64,000 nucleotides of DNA from Schistosoma haematobium (lineage: Eukaryota; Platyhelminthes; Trematoda; Strigeidida; Schistosomatidae): contig NC_067196.1 in NCBI RefSeq assembly GCF_000699445.3, positions 39,204,616 through 39,268,615 of the forward strand, written 5' to 3'. Both the position numbers and the translations under genes were made by a program. Each line of letters begins with the position of its first letter. Position 1 is the stretch's first letter. Shown piece after piece: positions 33,476 to 45,662 of the stretch. The notes beneath the pieces are model-generated. The model was not told the origin of the DNA. It searched no databases and saw nothing but the letters and a program-made list of their open reading frames with translations.

Positions 33476-36400
33476 AATTGGTACATTTATATTTAAGGTT
33501 GGTAAAAATATTTCCAAACATTTATTTTAGTAATTAATTAGATATTACTGAATGAATGTTATTTTAATTAAAATGGTATGTGACAAAAACTAGACCATAA
33601 TGGCATTGAACTTTTTCAGTAACAGTTAATTAATAACTAATAGTTTAGGTCTGCAAACTTTGTTACCAAAAATGTGAATATTATAGAACCATTTGGAAGC
33701 TAACAGGGAATCTAGCTCCGTGAATCCATGCATTCTGGCGTTAGCATTCATATTGAGTTAAATAATACTGGTCAATATTAAACAATCTAAAGCTCTATTT
33801 ATAAGCCCTTTGTCAGTTGTAGTTGCGTATTATCACGAGAATCATTATTCAAAATCAACTACAAAATTAGACGAACAGTATCAAATATAGTTTTGATCAC
33901 ACAATAGTTCATAAAAGATATTTCTACAATTTATCAATTATTGACTAACCTTCCTACATTTTTAGTAACGAGTAAACTCAATCCTAATCATATTTCTGAA
34001 GTCTCTACTACCATATGCTTATATGGTTCCTATCTTCTTTTAGTTCTTTCTATGGACAGTTATCAATCACTTCATGTCAGTGAAATCTTAATGTATTTCA
34101 ATAAACATTAAACTACCATTTAATTCCTATTTAAAGTGCATAATATTTATTAAATTATTCAGTTTTTCTGTCCCATTGACCCCATTTTGTATTAGATACA
34201 CAGCTTGGTTGAAAAAGTATATCATATTCACCCAATGATAACGAATAGCATTTAATGGTAAAAATAACTTTAGAACCTGTATAACACTGACATCATAGCA
34301 TAAACTTGGAACAATACTTCATCAGTGAACTAATGTACTCTCAATTCTAATTTACAATTTTCAACAGAAGAAAATTTATAATAAATCTTTACAAATATTT
34401 TTGTTTTGTTTTGAAGAGATGCTTGTGATCATTATCTTGTAAATTGTAATATCATTGTCATTTTTCATTATATGTTCTGTTGTACAACCGATAACTACTA
34501 ATAGGATACAAACAGAAATCAATATATAATTAATGAATAACAAATTAATGTATACAGTTCAATGAAAATACATACCATATATGAATGATATATACGAAAT
34601 ACTAATGTATTCTTGATAAATTTTACTCTTAAATTTTTGATGGAGTTTTGTTCACTGAGCTGGATGATTTGGTCGTTCATCCAACTCAGTGAACAGAACT
34701 CCATCAAAATCATCCACCTGAGCTATAAATCTTCTCCACCATTTACTCTTTACTGTTTATTTGTTCTGAAAATCTTTTATGCTACATGTTAAATCTTAGA
34801 AATAATAGTTAGAATAATTGAAATTATTTAGTTATATATATATAAATTACAATAAGATTAGTGGTAACAGAAGTCACAATCATCACTATTCATCAACTTG
34901 TTCAACTTGAAACTACATTTTAAATTGACTAACAAGTACTAATCATATAAGCATCAATTGAATGACATTTTCAATCAACAAAAAAATAGAAAACCCCAGT
35001 AATAACAATCATAACTGTTACAAAGAAACAGATTAACATATCTTTTGTTTGTTTTTACTAATATTTTCCTTCGCATATATATATATACATGTCATGTTCA
35101 TTTTCTCTAGAATTTACAAAATATATCTCTTTCAATTATCACTTTATTCATCCACTCATCAGGAGATCAGTTAGTTTTGAAACGAACAGTTGTTCACTGA
35201 AATATTAGTATTCTAATTACGTCCATATGTTAATATATATATACTGTCTGTTCATCTAGTCTTTTTTACTTACATCCAAAAACTGACACAATATCTATGC
35301 ATTATATTTTAGTATTTGTTAATATAAAGTTTTGTTTCAATCGGTAAGTAACATTTTACCCGGTGAATATTTGTTGTTTTTTTGTTTTTGTTAAATTGTT
35401 ATTTCTATTTTCTTCAAGTTGAAATTCTTAAATTTAGTGACTTGTATAATTAACAGGTAGAAAAATATTTGTTCATATTCTTTGAAGTTGTTCCTTTATT
35501 TTTTCCACAGTACTGAATATTTACTGTTGAAGATGCCTAACATAACTTTGATAATATACATTTTTTTACTAAAACATTATATGTTCAATGTATTTTGTTT
35601 TCAAAATTATGCATGAATGTGTAATTGAAAGTGTAATTTAAAATCAGCAGAATGGATTGCACAAACATTTTAAACAAACCATTTGGCGCTAACAGAAAAT
35701 TGAAGTAGTAGACATTATGTAAATATCCATATAATAACATCATATAATATATATTACAGATGTTTTATTCAATAGAAAATAATGACTTCAATCACTGATT
35801 TGTTTACCAAAGAAACAAGAGCAGACAATATGTTTCTGTTTACAGGATTCTTTTTAAATTGGATATCCCATTATTATTGTACAGAAATAATAATAATAGT
35901 AATTATGAATTTGTATAAACTTATTAATCTTTGTATCTTTTCTGATAAATGTTTACATACTACTAAAAAGCAATAAAATGGCTGAACATACATAAATATC
36001 ATAAACAAACACATTCTTAGCTGCAGCTTGTTAATCCGTACTTTGATACGATAATTAATGATTGAAATTTCTGTAGCTCTTCATATTTTCGACCATCTCA
36101 GTATTTTAAAGATCCTTAATCTAATTCTAAACTCTTAATCATATATTTACAATCTAATAGGAGACTAATACAAACTGTCGTATGACCATTTTATGATATT
36201 TCCATGTTTAACTAAAACTTTATTGACTAGATCATATGCATAACTGCCTGTCTCAATTTTTCTAAATTCTTCCTTGCCCATTTTCTTAAATATCCCCTTG
36301 GCGATTACTGTTGAATTTGCATGTATTTTGATTGTGCTAGCCTTAGGTATTTATCATCTATACTCTAATTGTTCATATTATTCACCTTATTAAAGACCAA

Positions 36401-36560
36401 ATCACCTATTATTCATAGAGTAGGCATCTTCAGCCTCTCGTGCATGCATCTATTCAGTTTTCTTATTCACTTGTTCAGTTTATCTGCTCACATAGATGTC
36501 CAAAGTATGCATATCTTAAATGCAATTTGTGTTTAACTTTTTATTTCTACATACAAGCTT
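33476..36560. other. Intergenic AT-rich sequence
   Basis: Nothing recognised apart from a long hairpin at 34636-34708, listed separately, and short TA repeats. Confidence 0.5.
34636..34708. repeat. Long imperfect hairpin
   Basis: Arms beginning TTTGATGGAG and ending CTCCATCAAA pair over about 33 bases with a few mismatches (inner parts TTCACTGAG and CTCAGTGAA). The sequence to its right (GCTATAAATCTTCTCCACC) suggests it is the edge of a repeat. No further copy was found in this window. Confidence 0.7.
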
Positions 36561-36564
36561 TTCA

Positions 36565-36720
36565 CTTGATAGATTTGTATAAAGTGGAATAAGATAAATT
36601 CATTTATTTCGTTAATTCTAGTCAGCTGCTCACAACGTAGAAATGATAGTAATAATTATTTATAACCAAAGTACATACTTCATATCGTATTAGTGAAGAT
36701 TAAGAGAATAACGACAATAA
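36565..36720 (-). repeat. Decayed Penelope-like terminal repeat
   Basis: Matches the hammerhead part of 28990-29287: minus-strand AGCAGCTGACTAGAATTAACGAAAT versus AGCAGCTGATGAGAACCTAACGAAAT, followed by the same AAATGAATT helix III loop. CTGACTA in place of CTGATGA should abolish activity. Similarity fades past 36650. Confidence 0.6.
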
Positions 36721-38930
36721 GCACAGAAGTGTTATAAAGTATGAATATTTATAAAACAATAGAAACCTGTTGAGTCATTAAAGAAGAAAGAATCCAATTC
36801 AGCGATGAAAATTGTCTTTTTGATAATCTAATTTAATTTACTTTACAATTGTACAGCTTGAGTAAAAAAAATCATCGTGAAGAATATTCATATTATTAAG
36901 CGTGGAAATTCTAGAATAAATATTTCAAACAAATGAAGACACCCTTTTAGAGAATGAATATTGTTACTTAATAATAAACATAAGATTTGATAGAATAACA
37001 CAGTAACATGATTAAAGCCTATAAAACCCAAAAAAAATAATAATCAATCTGCTAATGCAAATATGAAATAAGATATTATATGATTGAATATGAAAAAAAG
37101 AGGTTATTAGGCTAGTGAGAGATTAACAACTGCTTCTTTTAGGATTGTTATGGCCTCGGTTTAACATAGTAGATTCAAAGTTATTTAGATGTTCATGACG
37201 TTGAGCGATTTTAAACTATCAACATCGTATCAACTATCAAGTGGATGATAAACAATAGCACCGCTTTGCTCGTTGTTCCTATTTTGTTTCCAGTTTTTAT
37301 TCCTGTATTGCATGAACGTGTATAGTAGACAGAAGATGTAAGAAGTTGAACAAACTGTATATTTCATTAACATCAATATCGTCCAGTCATATTGGATTTT
37401 CAATTTCAAAATATTGATCATTGAGTAAAAGCAGGATCTATAGGTTCACATCATATATTTATGTACATTAGTTAAACGACCAACATGACCTAAACATATA
37501 CTGAGTGCTCTTTTGTTTTTGTCTAGTTACCGAATTAGTACAGCATATCTTGAACGAATAACATAACGGGTTATGCAAAATTTACGTTGTTAGTTATTGA
37601 CACTTACTTACTACAATAGATTACTGATACTGTGTTTGTCGACTAATCTAAGTTTGTGTAAACTGTTTTCAAATTTTATCTAAAAACAGTCCTTAAAACT
37701 AAGAAATGTAAATAAATAGTCAGTTTTGTATTGCTCTTAACATTTCGCATCGAAACTAATCAGTGTGTAAACCGATATTCAAAAAATTTGGAGATGTTTG
37801 GTAAATACCTTGTTTATATTCCTGAATAACTTGTATATAACTAACAATTAGGCCGGATTAAAGCATTTTATATTTAAATCAATTAAATCTGTAAAGTACC
37901 AAGTGAAAGTAAAAAACAAAATGGATACAAAAGACATGGTTGCTTAAAGTAAAATAATGTTTGTATTGTAAAAATAGGATACATTAACTTGTTACGATCA
38001 TTTTAACCGGTACTTTACAAACCAGTCTCAAGCAATCATTTTCCTCACACCATTAAAATCTCTGTAAGACCACCATTCATTTCAGGATCTACTAAGTTGT
38101 CCTAAAAATACATTAGGAGGAAGAGTGGACGTTACGAAACAAATATTTTACATGACTAATAACCTAACTAGATCTGAAAACTACCATGTTTCGAGAAATC
38201 ATACGAGGACAATATTTGTTGATACCATACATGATGATTGATGACAATGCAATCACTAATTATTCATCTTCATTCCTATTGTCAGTTAGCATTTTTCGTA
38301 AACATTACGTCATAAAAACTTATAAATGGGTGAAAAAATACCAATGAAGATTAAAAAACTGAAGCTTTAATTTAAAAAGACATTTATTCTATTGTGTGAC
38401 TGTGAGCGATCTCTGCTTCGGTATACAAATAACTATCTTAAATGTTAGATGACCTAATTATACGGGTGTAAATAGTTTCTCTCGCTTCGTAGTTTTGGAA
38501 GTTTATCTTATACAGCCATTATTACTGATTTCTTTTGAATTTGGAAAACTTATTTAACCTCTACCTCATTTCACCATATCTGAGTTAATTCATATCATTT
38601 CATTAATTACGTTCTCTCATTCAAAAACCAGATCTTATTACAAAGTAAGTTATCTATTTCACACTGGATTACAAATTATTAATCTCACAATTTTAAATGA
38701 CTTATGAACTGATCCAGATATGTATTGTATACTTATCATCTCAACATTTGAATACTCATTTCATATACACTTCTTTCTTTTAAACAATGCAATAATATCA
38801 TGGTTGATATTCCCCTCAAATTAATAATTTGGAATTATGATTATAAAACATTAAAACATTTCTGTGTTTTAACAGAATGAAAATTTTGTAAACAATAATC
38901 ATTTTATTTTCGACCAAATGTTCGTTATCA
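36721..38930. other. Intergenic, nothing recognised
   Basis: AT-rich sequence without supported features. Confidence 0.5.
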
Positions 38931-38934
38931 GAAG

Positions 38935-39240
38935 ACGTTTTGTGGAGATTTCAGTAGTCAGATTTCATGAGTCAACTGAAACTAGACCATCATGGAAAAC
39001 ACGAAGTAACTCAATGAAGACGATAGTGGACGGTGGCGCAATTTCGTGTATTGATTCAAGTAAGACATTCACACCGTTGAATGCCGGTTCAGTGGTCTAG
39101 ACGTTAAGCATTCGCACACGAGACTGATAGATCCTGGTTTTGATTCTCGCAAAAAGAGATCGTAGGACAACACGATCATCCAGTGCTTCCAGGTTTTCCA
39201 TAGTTGTCTAACTTCAATTGACTCATGAATTCAACTAGAC
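38935..39240 (+). repeat. SINE family S1 copy, ribozyme partly deleted
   Basis: tRNA-like head on the plus strand (box A GGTTCAGTGGTCTAG near 39083, box B GGTTTTGATTC). The first half of the hammerhead is deleted; GGACAACACGATCATC and then CAGTGC remain. Inverted S1 ends (TCATGAGTCAACTGAAACTAG at about 38966 and its partner at 39220) flank it. Confidence 0.7.
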
Positions 39241-39466
39241 AAATGTTTGTTATCTAAACGAATATTTGCTTTTTCCTCAAGCCCAAGTATTAACTATTAC
39301 ATACCTTTCTTTTAACTACTTTTTCATCCAATAATAAATTGACTTTTTTTGTTCTATTAAAAAACTATTTACCTTATTCTAACTATAATACAATTACACT
39401 GTATAATCTATCTCAAATAATGATAATTAGATAATCAAAAAAATTAATACTTTTAATATCAGAAGG

Positions 39467-39612
39467 GCTTTGTAGAGATTGTGGTAATTTGAACAGTTGA
39501 GATCATGATGCGCACTGCCGAGGAGTCCCACAATAGAACGAAACGACTGCCCAGTGCTTCCAGGTTTTCCATGGCGGTCTAGCTTCAATTGACTCGTGAT
39601 CTCAACTGTTGA
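39467..39612 (+). repeat. SINE family S1, short hammerhead-only copy
   Basis: Only the ribozyme and 3' end remain between short inverted ends (GTTGAGATCATGA and TCGTGATCTCAAC). The core reads CCGAGGA and the cleavage triplet GCC instead of GTC; GAAAC and stem I are intact. Two lesions make it inactive. Confidence 0.7.
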
Positions 39613-40554
39613 AATTAACACTTTAGTACTTAGAAAATGTTCAACTAATTTCTATCAACTTAAAGATTGAATCATTCTACTTCTAATTTCATAATTATTT
39701 TTTTATTGTAAATTTAATGATTACAGTGTAATTACTTAGGTAATACATAAAAAAAAAGAGAAAAACGATTATAATACGTAAATGATTTGAATAATTTATG
39801 AATTGAAAACTGTAGTTCAAATGTCTGTTATACAGAAAAGAGAAAGTAAAAGGAATAAATTAAGAAGACAATTTAAGTAGTATTTGAATCAATGTTGTGT
39901 GAAATGTTGTATATGGTAGACATTATTATTATTTTAAACGAAATCATAAATATGAACATAAAAGACAAATCCCATACTCATATGAATCGTTCAGAAATGA
40001 AATAAGAAAATTCTATCAATGAAATATTTTCTACGGTAACATTTTTAAGAGATAAAGAAAAATAACGGATAGAGACAAGAGACAGGAAATGATTTACACT
40101 ATGATTAAAATTTCTTTTTTTTTTGGATACTTCCTGGGTTGATTCTTTTTCTCTTCTTTTTTCAAACATTTCTACTCACACCTTCTTCTTGCTTTAAAAT
40201 AAGACAGATAAATAGACTGATGTAGATGTTTCTTTGTTTGTTTTTTTGTACAAAACTGATTGATGATAAAATTAAATTTTATAACCAATCAGTTAAAAAT
40301 TTTTAACAATAACTAATGTATCTAAACATTGAATAATTTCAAAAGAGGATAATTTGTTAATTTAGTTTAATTATCCCTAGTGATTGTTAATTAGTGTTTA
40401 ATTTATTATATCTCATTTTTAGATTTTTATTTTGAATAAATACTTTATTTCACAATTATCTATCTAGAAATTACTATCTAGACTATTCTATTATGCAATG
40501 TATTTTCAATCTAATTCATTATTCTAGGTGGCTTGTTTGAATATCTAGGCTACC
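39613..40554. other. Intergenic AT-rich sequence
   Basis: Nothing recognised. Confidence 0.5.
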
Positions 40555-40930
40555 TGTTCCTATCATCTACATATTTCAACAACGTATCTGTTTTCATGTT
40601 TGTTTTAACACATCATTATGCCTATTAATCTCATAACACATCCAGAAGCGTTTGTAACAAGTTTACTGTACAAGTTCACTGTACAAGTTACAATAAAGCC
40701 CAATTAACTACATCGTGGTTGCTGGCAATATGCATCGAAAAGAATTTACATTCTTCAGATGTCGATTTCTGAACTGCTAACATCTAACTAGCAACTACTC
40801 AATATTTATTGTTAGGATCGATCAAGAAATGAGAAACGGTAACTAGTTGAAATACTTTGCGTTGAGAATTCTATATTGTACGACAAATATGATATTGAAT
40901 AAAGCCAATAATAATAATAGTAATATTATA
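40555..40930 (+). repeat. Dispersed repeat family Y
   Basis: Closely matches 48478-48850 in inverted orientation over about 370 bases with few differences. The plus-strand copy ends GAATAAAGCCAATAATAATAA, a 3' tail of AATAAA plus trinucleotide repeats, as expected of a 5'-truncated non-LTR element or SINE. No coding sequence recognised. Confidence 0.75.
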
Positions 40931-40957
40931 CAAGGTAAAATATATTCAAATGTAAAT

Positions 40958-40958
<1 letters not shown>

Positions 40959-41000
<42 letters not shown>
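40959..41000. repeat. (AT)n microsatellite
   Basis: A run of about 19 AT dinucleotides, bracketed by GAGAT and ATCTC, so the whole tract is a perfect palindrome. Confidence 0.95.
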
Positions 41001-41001
<1 letters not shown>

Positions 41002-42004
41002 CTGTCATTTCATAGCATGTTATTTATTTACTTGGTTTTTAGTAAACTTTCTCAAAAGGATTCACTGGCTTTCTTTTGATGTCTACAATGATCATCAATA
41101 ATTTATGTTCGTTATATTCATCTCATATAATGCCTAACACTTGAGTAGATGAACAAGAGAATAAAGTTACTTTTGTTAATACATTTATGGTTATTAAATA
41201 AAAGTTTATCATTTATTACAGTAAGCTAATATTCATTTAAATAAAGATAATTTGGTTTTGAAGTGTTTTGTAGTTGAAATAAAAGATAGACTATAGACGT
41301 ATTACAAATAATAATCTAAAACATCCTTCTTAATCCGATTTCCAATAAACATTTACCGCCTAAACAATGACTTGTAGGAACAAAATAAATTCAGTATAAC
41401 GGCATATGACTGGCGGTGCATAATATTTTCAAGCATCAAATCGTTGCAATAAGGCTTTAAAAAGTCTGAATTATTAGAAGAATACCCAAGTAAGTCTAAT
41501 TATTCTGAAGGTTAAAAATGAACCCTTCCTTCATAAAACTTAGAACTATAATATTTAATGTACTATATGGTACACGTCTTAGCATTTTGATATACACAGT
41601 AAAAATGTTTGGCTGTATTATAATTCAATTTTTTAAATTAACTTAATACTTAAATAAATATTCCTCTCATTAATTATTTTCGCTTCTTGTTTTATCATTA
41701 CTTATTTAGTCTGTTGTATTGTATGACCTATTGAATTGTCACGAAACCTCTTTTATATTCACAAAATTAATCTCATTGCTTACGAGTTATCTCAGTGACT
41801 GAAATCTTGTTACAACTATCTTTTTTTCTAGAAAAAAAGAATTCTTACATTTATTCTATCACCGTATATTCATTAAATGCTTTTACTATTTTACTTACTA
41901 CTAACTTTGTAAAAAAAGACACGTAATTTGTCGAAAATAGTTTGTGTTTGTGCATAAGCACAATGTGTACATCAACTAACTCATATTAGAAAATGATATT
42001 TCTA
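41001..42004. other. Intergenic AT-rich sequence
   Basis: Nothing recognised. Confidence 0.5.
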
Positions 42005-42007
42005 AGC

Positions 42008-42375
42008 ACTTGAATCATTATTTACTTACTCACGCCTGCTACCCTTAATGAAGCATAGGCCGCCGATCAGCATTCTCCAACCCACTCTGCCCCAATTATG
42101 CTTTGGTTGTCAAAAGGGGCATTAGCCTCGTGACTTTCGAAGGAACTCGATTTTCATTATGAGAGGTCATAACTCTTTTAAATGAAGACCTTCTAACTCC
42201 CAGGGCAGAGTTTAAATGGCTTGAATTATTTTTTCTAGTTATCTTTTTTTAGCGAGTTAGTTTCCTACGGGATATTGTGGCTAACCCCATACCCAACCCT
42301 CCTCCTTTACTCGGGCTTGGGACCGGCAGTAGCCTCGGAGGGGTTCCAGGTGAAGTTACTTGAACCATAAATGAA
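42008..42375 (-). repeat. Internally deleted RTE derivative
   Basis: On the minus strand the element's 5' untranslated region (about 42375-42105, with AAAGGAGGAGGGTTGGG as at 26000 and an adjoining segment matching 26100-26210) is joined directly to the RTE 3' end (about 42105-42015, TAGGCCTATGCTTC-type phrase and TAAG tract). All of the polyprotein is missing. Confidence 0.7.
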
Positions 42376-42949
42376 TAGAAATTACTATATATAAAAACTA
42401 TTTGTCACCAAATTATGACATTTTTACGAAATCTATTTCTTCATATAATTAGCAAACAACTAAGTGGATTTTTGTGACTTAATTTGTAATAACATCTATA
42501 ACTATGCTGACAGTATCTGACTTGATAATTTAAAACATTATCCAACCTATACTGAAATGTCAAGTGATAATCTAATAAAAGTAATTGAAACATTTTCATT
42601 GCTAAAACAATCATTGTTTGTCCTGAGTAGTATGACACATTATACCTATAAAGAAATAGAACACTACTAGATCTATAATTGTTCAAGTAATGACATAGAA
42701 CTACTTTATTTTCGAAAAATAATGTAACTGATATTTGATATATATGAAACAGAACAATTTCCATTGATTATTCTATGTTTTTTCTTAAAAACTTGCCTGA
42801 CTTTAAGTACTGCTTATAATCAAGTGAAACTGTAGTGAAGGAGAACACAGGTGAGGACAACCGAATTATATTTATCACAAAATTTACAGTTATTTGGTAA
42901 AATAGGAAAACCATACTATAATACTTAATTTGTAAAATGTTCAATAATT

Positions 42950-43110
42950 GTCTCGAACTTCATTGTTCTTGCATTTCCATACTAATTGCTTTCTATTCAC
43001 GCTCTCCCTTTCTTGATCTTCACCATCTTCTGCCGCCAGACATTATATTCCTGACTCGCGTCATATACTACTTATATCAATATAAGTAGCACGCATCACA
43101 AAACTACTTC
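42950..43110. repeat. Dispersed repeat family X, fragment
   Basis: Same orientation as 14336-14695: shares CATACTAATTGC, ATTCCTGACTCGCG and the CTACTTAT...AGTAGCACGCATCACA end. Confidence 0.55.
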
Positions 43111-44585
43111 AGTGCTAAAATTAAAGAATCATTTACAATAGCTGATTCTGTCTTAACTATGTTTTTTCCATTTCCAGACTATTGTCATCATTGAAATACG
43201 TATATTGTAGACATCGTGAGAATATTCAAGATAAATAAAATACTGAACAAACCATATGTTTGATAACCATGTCGTATCCTCAGAGAAGGAAATTCGATTA
43301 GTTCAAGATTATTAATAAAGTGTACTACTTTGTTAAAAATCCATTTCTACACTGAAAAATAATTTAAATATATATATATAGAGAGAGAGAGAGATTTGAT
43401 TTTCAGTATGTAAGCTAGTAAAGAGAAATAAAAAATCACTTTCCATATCTAAATGATTTTGATTAATATGCCGATAAAAATGTTATTACGAAACATAAAC
43501 GACAAAGTATGACTTTGAATAAAAAGATTGACAGCTCAGATGAATACTTTTGATGTTGTTGGGTTTTCTGTTTTTAAATAACTACACTCCGAAGCTTTTA
43601 TTATCAATCTGCATAACATTATCAGTACTTAGTTCATGTAGAAGTGAAACTTTTGCTTATTCTACGAATCTTATATCAGTTTGTTCTGTTGCCCTAGTTG
43701 TAATTAATCATCTCTGGAGGTTCTATTGTCTTCAGCTTTCTTTGTGTTCAAATTGACTAATGTGCTCCATTGAGTTTGTAGCACGTTAGTTTTTGACCTT
43801 TTTTCCATTGGCTCAATAGATTGAGTTTGACTCGACACATCTGTCGACTACTGATTGATCTCAATACTAAGCTTCCAGAACGTCTCTGACATTCGAAACG
43901 TTCTACCAATCTAAACTTTTGTCGTTCACATGGTCAAACTCGCATCCATAGTTGTCTACATGCATTGATACCAATTATGGTACATCTTGCCGTCTCACTG
44001 ATTGATTTTTTGTGTGCATTATTATCTAGATTGTGGTATGTTTGTCACTAACTTGTTAAAATACTATCATACTAAGGGATCATAAAATGATTCTGAGTGT
44101 AGCTTAGAGCACAAATGTTTATTAAAATTAGGCACCGAAGATCTTAACTTCCGACCGTAAGGAAGCCTCAATCAATTTTATTTGACGATCTCACGACATA
44201 GACTTTGTAACGAACCCGTTAAGTATAAATCACTGGAGGAAATATTTTTAAGAATTCTAATAGAGTTCTTTCTTATCATGTACTTACATTCAATGAAGCA
44301 TTATTAGAGCACAGAAAAATTGACGAAAACCCTCTAAATTAATGACATTGAATCCGCCAAACGTCTAAGATGGTTATATATAGACAAATTCACCGGCTTT
44401 TATGATGTTTTTTTTAAATTGAACACAAAATCTTTTGATATAGTGTGCTCGTCATCTTTTATGATTGTTACTGAAATGTTAAAATTAAGGTGAGTTGGAA
44501 AAAACTTCACAAGATTTTTCTAGGATATCCATAAAGTTGAAGAGAGACAACATGACCAAGAGATATATTACCCCTGTAGGCTTAC
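43111..44585. other. Intergenic, nothing recognised
   Basis: Contains a TA then GA microsatellite (about 43366-43394). No coding feature is supported. Confidence 0.5.
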
Positions 44586-44589
44586 GAGA

Positions 44590-45662
44590 TGACTTACTTA
44601 CTTACTTACGCCTGTTACTCCTCATGAAGGAGCATAGGCCGCTCAACAGCATTCGCCATCCAACCCTGTCCTGGCCAATCCTTTCGAGCTCCTTCCAGTT
44701 TTTACTCATCCTCTTCATATTTGCTTCTATTTCCCGACGTAATGTGTTCTTCGGCCTTCCACTTTTCCTCTTCACTTCAGGATTCCAAGTTGAGGCTTGC
44801 TTCGTGATGTAGTTTGATGATTTGCATAGTGTATGTCCTATCCATTACCACCGTCTTTTCCTAATTTCCATTTCAGCTGGAAGCTGGTTTGTTCTCTCCC
44901 ACAGAAGGCTATTGCTGATGGTATCCGGCCAACGGATGTTGAGTATCTTGCGTAGACAGCTATTTATAAATACTTGTACTTTCTTGATTGTGGTTGTTGT
45001 AGTTCTCCAAGTTTCAGCTCCATACAGTAGAACTGACTGTCTTGACGTTCGTATTGAAGATTGTGACTTTGATATTGGTTGACAAACCGTTGTTTTGAGT
45101 TCTATATGTTCTCCAATTGTAGGAATGCGATCCTTGCTTTGCCGATCCTCGCCTTTACGTCTGCATATGATTCTCCTTGTTCATCTATGATGCTTCCTAG
45201 GTATGTGAAGGATTCTACATCTTCCAGAGTTTCGCCACCAAGTGTGATTGGATTGTTGTTCTCCGTTTTGAATTTGAGGGTCTTGGTTTTCCCCTTGTGT
45301 ATGCTGAGGCCTACTGATGCAGAAACTGCTGCGATAGGAGGGCCAGGTCATTTGCGAAGTCCAAATCGTCTAATTGACTCTGATCTGTCCATTGTATTCC
45401 GCGTTTTCCCTCAGATGTCGAGGTCTTCATAATCCAGTCGACCACCAGAAGAAAGAGGAAGGGGGAGAGTAGACAGACTTGTCTGACTCCGTTCCTTACT
45501 TGGAGTGCGTTTGTCAGCTGTCCTCCATGCACGACCGTGTACTTTAGTCCATCGTATGAATTCCGGATAATGTTGAAAATCTTCTCAGGAACTCCGTAGT
45601 GTCGAAGAAATTTCCATAACGTCTTGCTATCTACATTTTCAAATGCCTTTTCATAATCAATG
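44590..45662 (-). pseudogene. RTE-clade retrotransposon, 5'-truncated copy
   Basis: Minus-strand relative of 6968-8071, beginning at the same FIDYEKAF point (about 45662) and ending in a TAAG tract near 44591. It keeps RT blocks SPFLFLLVVDWIMKTS and a modified catalytic box (DFANDLALL, where active copies have FADD), then the C-terminal region. A deletion after DLALL removes about 30 bases compared with the 7-8 kb copy, and frameshifts break the rest. No endonuclease. Confidence 0.9.
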
